DNA of 47,399 nt from NCBI GenBank assembly GCA_037143575.1, contig JBAWYM010000005.1, forward strand, positions 1 through 47,399, read 5' to 3'. This stretch comes from JBAWYM01 sp037143575. Its GTDB lineage: Bacteria > Patescibacteriota > Gracilibacteria > Peribacterales > Peribacteraceae. Of the stretch, positions 7,135 through 15,602 are shown one piece after another. The notes under the pieces are model-generated. The model did not search any database and was not told where the DNA came from. It saw only the letters and a program-made list of their open reading frames with translations. Position numbers and translations under genes: made by a program. Positions within the stretch are counted from its first letter, which is position 1. Each line of letters begins with the position of its first letter.

Positions 7135-8644
7135 CCCGTGAACTATCACTTTCAGCTTCTTTGATTAGCTCAAACAGAAGGGAAAAACTCGTGGTTTCAT
7201 AACCGACACCCCTCTGATAGGGCAAACGCTCAGTAAAGACAAGCTTCGGCACGAGCCGCTGTTCGTACAAATTGTCGCTATGCCACAGTTTTGAGGGGTC
7301 TTTAATGAAATCGAAGACGAGATCGGTAGCGGTTTCAAAATCAATACTGACTGCCTTAGGTTTGCCGAGACTAGCTTCAAGTGACAGTCGCTCCTGCTCC
7401 ATATCTTCGATACGTGCCTCATAGCGATTGATCACCTTGTCGCTATTCGTCTTCTCCACTCGCTCACAGAGCCTCTCGATGCTTTTATTGAGTTCTTTGA
7501 CGCGCTCCTCTCGATTCTTGTTGTGCTGTTCCCTGTTGCCCTGCTCCGTGTTCCATACATCCAGCACAATCGCCTTTGTGAGAGCCAAAATCTGTGGCTG
7601 AGGTTTCATTTTGGTAAGCAGTGAAGCGAAATCACCCTCAAGATCATTCTTCTTCACGCTTTTGTCATGCATAGCACAGCCCCGTGTCTTGCAGCGGTAG
7701 TAGGGATACTTCCCATTCCTACCCTTACTCCAACTGGCGGTGTATGGCTCTCGACAGTCGCTACAAAGGGCGAAGCCTCGCAAAGGGAAGTCCCTATTCA
7801 AATCCTTCCGCTGAGGAGCCTTTGCTTTGCCACTCAGACGCTCCTGAATCCGCTCAAAGGTATCTAGGTCGATAAAACCCTGGTGATGCGCCTTGCGCCT
7901 CGTTACGCCCCATGAGGGATACTCTATGTACCCTGCGTACAAGATACGTGTCAGAAGGCGTTTGACCTGTTCAAGGTTGACTCGTTTTGGCTGTTTCCGA
8001 TGAAAGAAGCTCTTGGATTCCAAAAAGTTCATCACATCTGTTTGTTCAGGTAGCCGACTACTTGCGTATCCTTCAAGGGCATCTCTGATAATGCTGGCCT
8101 TTGGTTCGTCGGTAATGAGCACCTTCCCATGAACGAGGTCTTTTATGTTTCGGAATCCTGGTGGCACATCAAAAGGCCAATAACCTTTTTCCAGTCTCGC
8201 TTTCATGTTACCTATGACCTTGATCCTATTCTCTCCTCTCCACATCTCGGAGTAACCAGCAATGACAGTCTCGATGAACCTACCTGAGGGTGTGTTTTCC
8301 AGTTTGTGCGATATACACTCCAACCTGGCATTGCGTGAGTGAATGGATTTCTTTAGCTCGAAGTGAGCTGTAACGTCCCTAGCCCACCTAGAAAGATCAT
8401 CCACGACAACTACGATCTGAGGGGCATACGGTGGTCTCTCTTGGAGAAATGACAGAAGCTCTTGAATAGCTGGACGGTCGAGCAGTCCACCAGACACACC
8501 TTCCTCTTTGAAGACACGTACAAGATCATAATCATGTGTCTTGCAGTATTCCTTACTCCTCGACTCCTGGGCATCAAGTCCATGCCCTTCCTTCACCTGA
8601 CGTGGGGAGGAAACACGACAATAGATGACGGCAGGAGACTTCAT
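7094..8644 (-). CDS. Large serine recombinase (site-specific integrase)
   Basis: A 516-residue DNA recombinase. The resolvase-type catalytic domain is N-terminal: YCRVSSPRQ with nucleophile Ser12, then VVVDDLSRWARD. A recombinase domain follows (KARLEKGYWPFDVPPGFRNI), then a zinc-ribbon domain (CSDC with a later CKTRGC) and a long coiled coil (about 370-440), the usual order in large serine integrases. Its 3' end reads into the antisense strand of ssrA, so the last residues (MPGIEPGSNV) are encoded by the tmRNA T-arm. This marks the integration junction. Its ATG overlaps the upstream stop codon by 4 bases. It probably moves the whole 7.1-14.9 kb element. Confidence 0.9.
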   Translation of the reverse strand: MKSPAVIYCRVSSPRQVKEGHGLDAQESRSKEYCKTHDYDLVRVFKEEGVSGGLLDRPAIQELLSFLQERPPYAPQIVVVVDDLSRWARDVTAHFELKKSIHSRNARLECISHKLENTPSGRFIETVIAGYSEMWRGENRIKVIGNMKARLEKGYWPFDVPPGFRNIKDLVHGKVLITDEPKASIIRDALEGYASSRLPEQTDVMNFLESKSFFHRKQPKRVNLEQVKRLLTRILYAGYIEYPSWGVTRRKAHHQGFIDLDTFERIQERLSGKAKAPQRKDLNRDFPLRGFALCSDCREPYTASWSKGRNGKYPYYRCKTRGCAMHDKSVKKNDLEGDFASLLTKMKPQPQILALTKAIVLDVWNTEQGNREQHNKNREERVKELNKSIERLCERVEKTNSDKVINRYEARIEDMEQERLSLEASLGKPKAVSIDFETATDLVFDFIKDPSKLWHSDNLYEQRLVPKLVFTERLPYQRGVGYETTSFSLLFELIKEAESDSSRVVEMPGIEPGSNV

Positions 8645-9192
8645 TGATCATTTTGCGAAACAAACCCATTTTCATGCTGCATGTCGATCACAACAGGCGC
8701 ATCAACGCTTTCGCCTTTCCTCATTCGTTGGATACGCTCAAGTTCATGCAATGCCTTATAGAGCCTATTTTCAATACTTGTCTCATAGCGTAAGTAAACC
8801 CCCATGAGACGTTCGATATTCCCAAATTTCAATATGGGTAGATAGCCATCGTCTGAGAGTCCATCTCCCACCTTTTCAAGGGTACTCGGTTCAAGACGAG
8901 AGCGGAGATATTCGTTCTCAGCCTTTCCTGATCTGAAAAGACGTAGATAGCTGAGTGCAATACGTTCGACGAGTATTTCTTCCAGCGACGTTACTGGCTC
9001 ATATTCCTCAAACAACTGATCGAGGTATTGCTGATAGATGTCTTCTTCATAATCGGAAATAATACGAGAAAGAATGCCATGCTTACGTGCATTGAAGCGT
9101 ACTTTCATCTTTCCTTCTTCTGATTTCACTCCACCAAGCTTGGCATTTTCTCGGTTCGCTTCTATGCGTTTGGATGTAGGGTCATTTGGCAT
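8641..9192 (-). CDS. Element-associated helical protein
   Basis: A 183-residue protein beginning MPNDPTSKRIEANRENAKLG. The N-terminal stretch (EANRENAKLGGVKSEEGKMK followed by FNARKHGIL) resembles a short motif common in small proteins of integrative and phage-like elements, often near recombinases. The rest is helical and charged with no catalytic motif I recognise. The ATG at 9192 is chosen because it begins directly before the conserved motif and overlaps the end of the upstream small gene. Its stop overlaps the recombinase start (ATGA), so the two are probably translationally coupled. A role in recombination or its control is a guess from context. Confidence 0.65.
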   Translation of the reverse strand: MPNDPTSKRIEANRENAKLGGVKSEEGKMKVRFNARKHGILSRIISDYEEDIYQQYLDQLFEEYEPVTSLEEILVERIALSYLRLFRSGKAENEYLRSRLEPSTLEKVGDGLSDDGYLPILKFGNIERLMGVYLRYETSIENRLYKALHELERIQRMRKGESVDAPVVIDMQHENGFVSQNDQ

Positions 9193-9328
9193 GGGATGAG
9201 GAGGAATCGAAGTAAGGGTTGAGGACTGCCTGTGTGACGGCATAGAGCGCATCGCGCAACTGCTCAACTTGTTCGTCCGTCAGTGCCAGGTCTTTGAGGT
9301 AGGCTCTGCATTCATCAATTGTGAGCAT
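9182..9328 (-). CDS. Small hypothetical protein, 48 residues
   Basis: A 48-residue acidic protein beginning MLTIDECRAYLKDLALTDEQ. It overlaps the genes on both sides (14 bases with the upstream gene, 11 with the downstream one), which supports real translation within the operon. It is predicted helical (TDEQVEQLRDALYAVTQAVL). Proteins of this size and pattern often sit just before large serine recombinases in CPR and phage-like elements. The longer upstream frame is read out of a neighbouring gene and is not credible. Confidence 0.6.
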   Translation of the reverse strand: MLTIDECRAYLKDLALTDEQVEQLRDALYAVTQAVLNPYFDSSSSHAK

Positions 9329-10241
9329 TAGAAGAATCGGCCTTCGACTTCGGCTTCTCCGATAATCGACTAATGGATGTAGAGGGGGCTCGGGTTTTTC
9401 CCGTTGCCGTAGGCTTACGTTGCTTCGTACGCTTGATGGAAACAATCTTCCCGTCACGCTTCTTGACCTCGATATCTTGATAATCACCATCTTTCAAGAG
9501 GTCGATAAAGCGCTTCTGCCCCTCCATCGTTTCCGTTGATTCAATCAGTTCAATGTGTCCGTCCCTCATTTTGATGCTGATGCAGCTGTAGTGACCCTGA
9601 CGCATTTCCAATATCACCTCTATCTCTTCGTTTGTCAGACTCACGAGATGTGTAAGCATCGGGAAGAAATCTTTGCCGTTGAAAATGCGTGAGACGATGG
9701 TGTTGATGTTGATAGATAGGAAGCTCTTCAAACCGAACCATTCGCGGTTCAGTTGCACCATTTGCTCTTCGAGTACACCCGCCTTCCCATCAGCCAACAC
9801 GATCACGACTTGTTGGGAGTTTCGCAATAGGACATTCACGACTGCAAACTCCAACAAGAAATAGGGGTGATCTTTGTTCTTGGATTGGCATAGGGAGTTT
9901 TTTGCAATGTGCAGCTTTTCTAACGGAAAGCCGAATTTCCGCATCTCGACAAGGACATTCACCCACACGATGTCCAACATGGAGAGTTTGCGCCACTGCC
10001 GACTCTCCTCGCTTCTCTCATCATCAAGAAGCCCTAAGGTGCTCCAATGGTTGATTAGCCGATAACTCTGGAAAGTGTCTTTGATCGTATGTTTCTTCTC
10101 ATTGAGGAAACTGCTGACCAGCTTTCCTTCGGGCTTGCTGAGGTACTCTCCAAGTGCAATATCGAAGCTGTCACCTCCGACATAGAACGGAAAGTATTCG
10201 AGTTCTTCTGGCCTAGCTGTACTTCCACTGCTGGCAATCAT
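9315..10241 (-). CDS. MerR-like DNA-binding protein heading the recombinase operon
   Basis: A 308-residue protein. Residues about 50-115 match a MerR-type winged helix (YRLINHWSTLGLLDDE, then RQWRKLSMLDIVWVNVLVEM and FGFPLEKL). The middle region is unassigned, and the last 50 residues are Lys/Ser/Thr-rich and likely disordered. It is the first gene of a four-gene overlapping operon ending in the recombinase. Its promoter carries a perfect 16-bp palindrome between -35 and -10, where MerR proteins usually bind, so autoregulation of element mobility is a reasonable inference. The ATG is 7 nt after the -10. Confidence 0.65.
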   Translation of the reverse strand: MIASSGSTARPEELEYFPFYVGGDSFDIALGEYLSKPEGKLVSSFLNEKKHTIKDTFQSYRLINHWSTLGLLDDERSEESRQWRKLSMLDIVWVNVLVEMRKFGFPLEKLHIAKNSLCQSKNKDHPYFLLEFAVVNVLLRNSQQVVIVLADGKAGVLEEQMVQLNREWFGLKSFLSININTIVSRIFNGKDFFPMLTHLVSLTNEEIEVILEMRQGHYSCISIKMRDGHIELIESTETMEGQKRFIDLLKDGDYQDIEVKKRDGKIVSIKRTKQRKPTATGKTRAPSTSISRLSEKPKSKADSSNAHN

Positions 10242-10248
10242 GTGCAGA

Positions 10249-10276
10249 AGTATACCAGCTGGTATAGTTTATACAA
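10249..10276 (-). promoter_or_regulatory. Promoter and palindromic operator of the recombinase operon
   Basis: Minus strand: TTGTAT (10271-10276), 16-nt spacer, TATACT (10249-10254). The perfect palindrome TATACCAGCTGGTATA (10251-10266) fills the spacer and enters the -10. The start codon follows 7 nt later. Confidence 0.6.
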
Positions 10277-10280
10277 GCAT

Positions 10281-12851
10281 TTATGGAAATAGCTTGTTCA
10301 CTTCACTTTTCCAATCTGATTGTGTGATGAGTTCAAACTGGACTTTCTTCGGAGCTGCAAAAACCTTCTCCTTCATTGATCCCCAGGGTTCTTTGATCTT
10401 TCCGAAGAACTCGTTGTACTCCTTTATAAGTTCGCGCTTGTACTTCGTATCCTGTGTCTGTCCGAGGTGTACACCCTTCGTTTCCAACACGTAGACCTTT
10501 TGGAAGTGATCCGGCTGTTTGCCCTGCATCGTGAAGATAAAGTCGGGGTAGAAGCGTCCCTTGCGCCATCCGACGAGGTGGTAACCGCTCTTGGGCTTAT
10601 TCCGATACCACCAGTACGTGCGCTCGGCCTTCTCTTCGATGAAGTGGGCGAATTCCTTCTCAAAGTCATTCACGGAACCCTTCACAATGGGCTCAAAGAG
10701 GCTCATTTTGAACGATTCGCGTCCTTGCCCCTCGTAATAGCCTTCGCGCTCCAAAACTGCGTCTGCGTCGAAACGGAGAACAAATCGGGCTTCATCGGCT
10801 TCCAGCTTCTCGATGAAGACCTGCCGGGCAAGGCGGTTGATCTCCCCTAGTTTTTCGTTATCCCCTCCAAGGATCATGCGAATGGCATCAAGGAAGACGA
10901 TCTGGTTTTCTGCGATCTGCTTTTCTGAGAAGCGCTTCTTCAACACCGCAAGAGCCCGATCAATAACCTGTTTACCCACCCATGGATTCGGCACAAGGTC
11001 GAGGATATTTCTGACAAAGAAACTTACATGGAACTCCGTATCGGCAAGCGGGTTATCTTCCTTCTCTTTGATGGCGAGGAACTCCTCCTGATCCACGGCA
11101 ACTGTGGCAGAGAAGTTGAAAGCCGTGATGGTGTGGTGACTCTGTTTCTTGGGATCGAGTTGAATGTCATTGAGTGCTGCGAGGCTGATCTTGCTGTAAT
11201 CAACGTGTGGGAGGATGTCGTAGGCAAAATCGAGTTCCCGCACCTTCCCTTGGCTGTCTCTGGTGACAAAGATCGGGAGGAGGAACTCATCGAGGCTTTT
11301 CTTAAACTCAGGTTTCCTGAAATCCTGCTTCTTACGCTCTCCGAGGTCGGTGGTAGAGGACTTACTCGGCTTCACACGCTCGAAGAGGTCTCCAAGGCCA
11401 TCCTGCTCAAAACCTTGCTTAATCACTTCTATGAGGTTCCGGGAGGAGTCACGGAGGCAGAAGACATAACTCTCATCCAGCGCCGTAACGCCCGTCTTAC
11501 GGGCATAGGGCTGGCGCAGGACACGTCCGACAAGCTGCGTAAGTGCTGTCTTGCTCTTCGAGGCCGAAAGAACTGTCAGGAGATAGGCAAAGGAGCAATC
11601 CCACCCCTCCTGCAATGCCTGTTTCGTGATGATGAAACGGACGGGACAGGCCGAGGAAAGGAGATCAACACCTTCGATGTCGTTCTGGCTGCTCGTCTTG
11701 ATGGCGATTTGGTCTTCCGGGATACCCGAGTCCACGAGGTATTCCTTCACATCATCCGCGTGAATGGAGTCGGCGCTACGCTGATCCTTGCCTGTCTTCT
11801 CCACCTGAATGAGATTGATTGGACGGATCGTAACCCCGGAACGCTTCTTGTAGGTATCGGCCTCCTTTTGCAGGTCATCGAGCTTCTGAATGGAGAAATC
11901 CATAAGTCGCTGCCAGTCCGTTACTTCCTCTTCCACAAGATTGAGATCGAGCTTGATCATTCCTTCCTGTTCCAGTTCCCGCCCGGCGATGGAGAAGAGG
12001 ACGTTACTGCCTTCTGCAGGAGTAGCCGTGAGTTCACATACGCAGGAGGGGTTGCACTCGCTGATCGCGGACAGGGCAAGCTCGCTCTTCGCCCTGTGGC
12101 CTTCGTCAAGGATCACAAGGGGTTCCAGTATCTTCACAACGTTGCCAAGAGACGTACGTGCAGGAGACGGCAGGAGAGCATCGAAGGACGGTGGAGGGTC
12201 GAGGTTCGGAGAGAGGTCATAAAGAGCCTTCTGCTTCTCCATGTTCGTCTCTGATGGGAAGAAGTCCGGGAAACGTCCGTCGTCTTGGAAGAACTTCAGG
12301 TCATCCTTCTTCAATTTATCCCTGCTGAACGATTGCAGCATCATCACAAGGATCACGAGCCCATTCTTCACATCTTGCGGAGAGAAGTTGTCCTTCTTCG
12401 TGACGATCTTAATATACCCTCCGGTGATGTCATCCAGCTTCTCTCGATACGGGTGACTGCGATCCTTTAGAGCATTGAGCGTCTGCGCGAATATCTGCTC
12501 ACTCGGTACGACCCACAACACCAAGCCAGTGGGTTTCTTCTTTAGGAGTTTTAGGTACTGTTCCAAGGCGTAGGTCGCCATGAGTGTCTTGCCACCCCCC
12601 GTAGGGAGCTTGACGCAAAAATGAGGGCACTGCTTCCCGTGTCCGGTCTTCTTTGTGACATATTCATGGTTCACGTTTCCGGCGGGATAGAGCGTGTGCC
12701 ATGCCTTCTCCGGCCAATTGATCTCACCGTACTCCTTCTGCACTTCGTCGGGGATGCGTCTAAACTTCTCATGCTCCTGTGCCAGAACAGTGAAGTACTG
12801 TTCCAGCCCTTCCACGGTGCGCTGCTGAAAGTTTTTGAGGAGGAACGGCAT
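10281..12851 (-). CDS. res: Type III restriction endonuclease subunit R
   Basis: An 856-residue restriction subunit. A superfamily 2 helicase core is clear: Walker A LPTGGGKT (residues 82-89), DEGH box (249-252), motif III TATP (275-278), and a VGRVLRQPYARKT motif VI region. The C-terminal nuclease is of the PD-(D/E)xK type, with D770 in YPDFIF and E790/K792 in LETKG. All elements needed for ATP-driven cleavage appear intact. The start codon overlaps the mod stop by one base (TAATG), so the two subunits are coupled. It acts in a complex with Mod on unmethylated foreign DNA. The small gap to the next operon (10242-10280) holds that operon's promoter. Confidence 0.93.
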   Translation of the reverse strand: MPFLLKNFQQRTVEGLEQYFTVLAQEHEKFRRIPDEVQKEYGEINWPEKAWHTLYPAGNVNHEYVTKKTGHGKQCPHFCVKLPTGGGKTLMATYALEQYLKLLKKKPTGLVLWVVPSEQIFAQTLNALKDRSHPYREKLDDITGGYIKIVTKKDNFSPQDVKNGLVILVMMLQSFSRDKLKKDDLKFFQDDGRFPDFFPSETNMEKQKALYDLSPNLDPPPSFDALLPSPARTSLGNVVKILEPLVILDEGHRAKSELALSAISECNPSCVCELTATPAEGSNVLFSIAGRELEQEGMIKLDLNLVEEEVTDWQRLMDFSIQKLDDLQKEADTYKKRSGVTIRPINLIQVEKTGKDQRSADSIHADDVKEYLVDSGIPEDQIAIKTSSQNDIEGVDLLSSACPVRFIITKQALQEGWDCSFAYLLTVLSASKSKTALTQLVGRVLRQPYARKTGVTALDESYVFCLRDSSRNLIEVIKQGFEQDGLGDLFERVKPSKSSTTDLGERKKQDFRKPEFKKSLDEFLLPIFVTRDSQGKVRELDFAYDILPHVDYSKISLAALNDIQLDPKKQSHHTITAFNFSATVAVDQEEFLAIKEKEDNPLADTEFHVSFFVRNILDLVPNPWVGKQVIDRALAVLKKRFSEKQIAENQIVFLDAIRMILGGDNEKLGEINRLARQVFIEKLEADEARFVLRFDADAVLEREGYYEGQGRESFKMSLFEPIVKGSVNDFEKEFAHFIEEKAERTYWWYRNKPKSGYHLVGWRKGRFYPDFIFTMQGKQPDHFQKVYVLETKGVHLGQTQDTKYKRELIKEYNEFFGKIKEPWGSMKEKVFAAPKKVQFELITQSDWKSEVNKLFP

Positions 12852-14611
12852 TATTCAGCAAGTCGGTAAATCTCAAAGGGAAGCTGAGCGAAGCGAATGT
12901 TTCGCTCGCGCAAGTCGTATTCTTCGAGGAAACATGCCGGGGCAAAGACGAGCTTTGGTTTGCCGGGAAACTTCTTCTCGATCTTCTGAGCGAAGTCGAG
13001 GTTAAGCGCCATACCACGGAGCTTGTCTGCATCAGGTACATAGAAGAGAAAGACTTCGTAGGTGTTGCTGCTGCCGATGTAGAACTCCTTCTCATTCACC
13101 TTCTTCGGATCGAATGTCTCTCCTGTGGCTGTGAAGAAGGCGTAGTTGGCGAGGTTCTTGAAAGACGGGAGGTCACCACCTTCCAACATTTTATCCATGT
13201 CTATGGGCTTGCCGATCTCAAAGTAACTGAAATGTGATTTCACCGACCTAAGGCGCATTGCTGTTCGTTTTTCACAAACATTTTCTACGGCACCTGTGTC
13301 AGAATTCACTTCATCACATTGAATAAGGATATATCTTCGACTGCCCTTATCCGATTCATTCAGTTCAACAACTGCATGTCCAGTTGTTCCGCTCCCAGCG
13401 AATGAATCAAGGATAATATCCTTATCACTCGCGACAAAATTAATTAATTGCTTGATCAGTCTCACTGGCTTCTTGCCATTTTTATATTCAACCCCACCCT
13501 CTTTACTAATGTTACCCATATCAATGTAAAAGCCGCTCCACCAATCACCACGAATGGTTGTAATGCATTCTTCATTATAGTAGTCATCTGCCTTTTTAAT
13601 TTTGTCAGAGAGAAGGAGCCGCTGTTTTATTCCCTCTTTGCCATCAATGCCTACGTAGTATTGCTTCTTATCAAAAGCAACCTTGTACGTCTTGCCTTGA
13701 ACCATCTTCTTCGGGATATGCTTTTCAGGAATCTCTGCTGATGTATGCACCCTAGCTATTCTATGGGCATTGCCGTGAATAAATGAACGAAAATCGGGAA
13801 GAGCTCTATACGCTGTAGGGACTTCATTGATTGAAAAACTCCTCCCCCCTTTTTTCTCCTGCGCCAAGCCAAGAATCAATAATTTGGAAAAGAGCTCATC
13901 ATTCTTACATACAACATCGTTAAGTCTGCCCTCTTCATAGACACCCTTTTTCTTACTCTCAGAGAGCCACAATGAGTAATGTGTGTCATATTCCGAAGGC
14001 TCATAGAGTGGGCTCCTGCCGATTTGTTTACTGCCATTCATTGAATATACCAAAATGTATTCAGCGTTCTTCACGATATTTCCTTGTTTGGCTGACCTTA
14101 CTTTCTCGCCTTGGACAGTAGACATCTGAACGTGAATAGTTGTCACAAAATTCTCCTCTCCAAAAACTTCATCCATTACGGAACGGAGATTGTGAATTTC
14201 ATTATCGTCAATCGAAACAAAAATAACCCCGTCTTTCGACAGCAACTCTTGGAGAAGACGAAGGCGTGGATACATCATGCAGCACCACTTATCGTGTCGA
14301 GAAAGGTCATCTCTTGCCACCTCCTTCCCAATCCACTCCCGAATCATAGGAGAGTTCACATTATCGTTATAGACCCAATGTTCATTACCTGTGTTATAGG
14401 GTGGATCGATGTAGATACACTTCACCTTCCCCGCGTAGGTAGGTAAGAGAGCCTTGAGGGCGATAAGGTTGTCCCCGTGGATGATCAGGTTATCGTCCAA
14501 GGACGGCTCCTTGCTGAGCCCCTTGCCCTTCACCGCTACGAGCTCATGGAACTTCACAGTGTGGTGATGATTCTGAATGACCGATTTGCCCTTGAAGTGA
14601 AGTATTGGCAT
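12851..14611 (-). CDS. mod: Type III site-specific DNA methyltransferase (adenine-N6), subunit M
   Basis: A 586-residue protein beginning MPILHFKGKSVIQNHH, the usual N-terminus of type III Mod subunits. The catalytic motif DPPYNTG (from residue 69) precedes the SAM-binding motif FAGSGTTGHAV (near residue 400), the beta-class order. The 300 residues between them should contain the target-recognition domain. It methylates adenine in the recognition site and supplies specificity to Res. A longer start at ATG 14683 has a strong AGGAGG 3 nt upstream and would add 24 residues; I keep 14611 because it matches the family N-terminus. The region around 13400-14200 looks more AT-rich than the flanks, in line with transfer. 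Confidence 0.92.
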   Translation of the reverse strand: MPILHFKGKSVIQNHHHTVKFHELVAVKGKGLSKEPSLDDNLIIHGDNLIALKALLPTYAGKVKCIYIDPPYNTGNEHWVYNDNVNSPMIREWIGKEVARDDLSRHDKWCCMMYPRLRLLQELLSKDGVIFVSIDDNEIHNLRSVMDEVFGEENFVTTIHVQMSTVQGEKVRSAKQGNIVKNAEYILVYSMNGSKQIGRSPLYEPSEYDTHYSLWLSESKKKGVYEEGRLNDVVCKNDELFSKLLILGLAQEKKGGRSFSINEVPTAYRALPDFRSFIHGNAHRIARVHTSAEIPEKHIPKKMVQGKTYKVAFDKKQYYVGIDGKEGIKQRLLLSDKIKKADDYYNEECITTIRGDWWSGFYIDMGNISKEGGVEYKNGKKPVRLIKQLINFVASDKDIILDSFAGSGTTGHAVVELNESDKGSRRYILIQCDEVNSDTGAVENVCEKRTAMRLRSVKSHFSYFEIGKPIDMDKMLEGGDLPSFKNLANYAFFTATGETFDPKKVNEKEFYIGSSNTYEVFLFYVPDADKLRGMALNLDFAQKIEKKFPGKPKLVFAPACFLEEYDLRERNIRFAQLPFEIYRLAE

Positions 14612-14710
14612 GTGTGATATGGAGTGAAGAGTGTGACAGCAGTGTAGGACAATACCCTTACTGAGTGAATGACTGAGTTTCATTCCCCTCCTGTGAGCAA
14701 AGGCGGAAGG

Positions 14711-14817
14711 TCATTGTGCCTCAGGAAGCCGTAATCCTCGCCCCTCATACACAGGGCGAAGCTGTTCGTACCACTCCATAATGGTCTGCTGAAGCTGGTT
14801 CCAACTTTTACGTACCG
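14711..14817 (-). pseudogene. Possible truncated gene remnant
   Basis: In one minus-strand frame, a protein-like tail of about 34 residues (VRKSWNQLQQTIMEWYEQLR, then a PVYEGRG segment) ends in TGA at 14711-14713. Its upstream end dissolves into the palindromic repeat at 14815-14947, with no credible start. The composition looks like real coding sequence, so this may be the 3' stump of a gene lost when the repeat or element arrived. Low confidence. Confidence 0.3.
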
Positions 14818-14947
14818 TGTCCACCACACTTCGCGCAGCGAAGTGTGCCCCGCGAATCCCGGAGGGCGAAGTGGGGCACACTTGGACGGGGGGCTGCGCT
14901 TCGCGCCTGCCCTTCCAAAGCTCCGAAGAGCGAAGGATGGTGGCAAG
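14815..14947. repeat. Palindrome-rich repeat cluster at the right border of the element
   Basis: Nested dyads: CACTTCGC-GCAGC-GAAGTG, GTGCCCCGC with GAAGTGGGGCAC, and an outer GTCCA/TGGAC pair, followed by GCTCCGAAGAGCGAAGGATGG. Related CACTTCGC / GGGGC-type units occur at 19166-19215, 24390-24445, 25897-25970 and 37941-37967. No gene is supported in 14948-15102. Confidence 0.7.
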
Positions 14948-15102
14948 CCATCTTGCTACATTTATTCAGAGAAAAAGTGGGGCAGTTCCATCATGTCATA
15001 GAACGCCTTTTATGGCTTTTCAAAGAGCTAAAAATCCATAGCTCCTTTTCTTTGTGATTAAATCCCTATGCATGAGTTCTCTTCGTCAAAGATGATAGGC
15101 CC

Positions 15103-15357
15103 ATGTACTACGTTTACATCCTGAACCTCGAAAACGGTCAGAACTATGTCGGCTACACAACGAATCTCGATGATCGCCTCGCGAGGCATGCACTTGGCAA
15201 AGCCTGTACGACGACAACCAGAGTGCATGCAGAGTCGGTTGCTTTTTACGCAGCGTTCACATCCGAAGAACTCGCGAGGAATTTCGAGAGGTACCTAAAA
15301 AGCTCCTCGGGGTTTGCATTCAGGAACAAGCGACTCATTGAATACAATGCATCATAA
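15103..15357 (+). CDS. GIY-YIG domain protein
   Basis: An 84-residue single-domain protein. The GIY-YIG motif appears as YVYIL (residues 3-7) and YVGYT (residues 15-19), followed by the expected Arg (DDRLARH) and a late Glu (LARNFERYLKSSSG). This is the short stand-alone form common in bacteria and abundant in CPR genomes. The catalytic Tyr and Arg are present, so nuclease activity is possible, but stand-alone members are mostly uncharacterised. It lies just outside the type III RM element and could be native or carried. Confidence 0.85.
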   Translation: MYYVYILNLENGQNYVGYTTNLDDRLARHALGKACTTTTRVHAESVAFYAAFTSEELARNFERYLKSSSGFAFRNKRLIEYNAS

Positions 15358-15539
15358 CTTTTAGGTCTTTCTGAAAATATTTCCGTCCGCTCAAATATAG
15401 GCACGCTATTCTTCTCTGCCGGATTTTTCATTTTGCACTATATGTAACCAAGAAGTTTCGGATTTATCAACGCTCGGTGCAGAATTCTATTGTGGCTCAA
15501 TGAAGCCATTCCCAGTTGATACAAACATAAGTTATTTTA

Positions 15540-15548
15540 TGTTATAAT
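15540..15548 (+). promoter_or_regulatory. Extended -10 promoter before the histidine kinase
   Basis: TG-T-TATAAT gives a perfect -10 with the extended TGn motif. The -35 region is weak. The kinase ATG is about 55 nt downstream. 15358-15539 contains no gene I can support. Confidence 0.5.
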
Positions 15549-15602
15549 ATTACATAGAATGGTGCAAAGCGTCTGAGGCAGTAACACTTATTCATCAACA
15601 CC

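Noticed and set aside
6756..7149. Minus-strand frames over ssrA with CRESNPGPTCSRV-type ends
   Set aside because: Typical antisense reading of a T-arm; the RNA gene explains the sequence.
11028..12254. 408-codon plus-strand frame opposite res
   Set aside because: The minus strand encodes all helicase motifs of type III Res; the plus translation has no recognisable pattern.
14845..15057. Short plus-strand frames over the border repeat cluster
   Set aside because: Produced by GC-rich palindromes; no start signal and no family resemblance.
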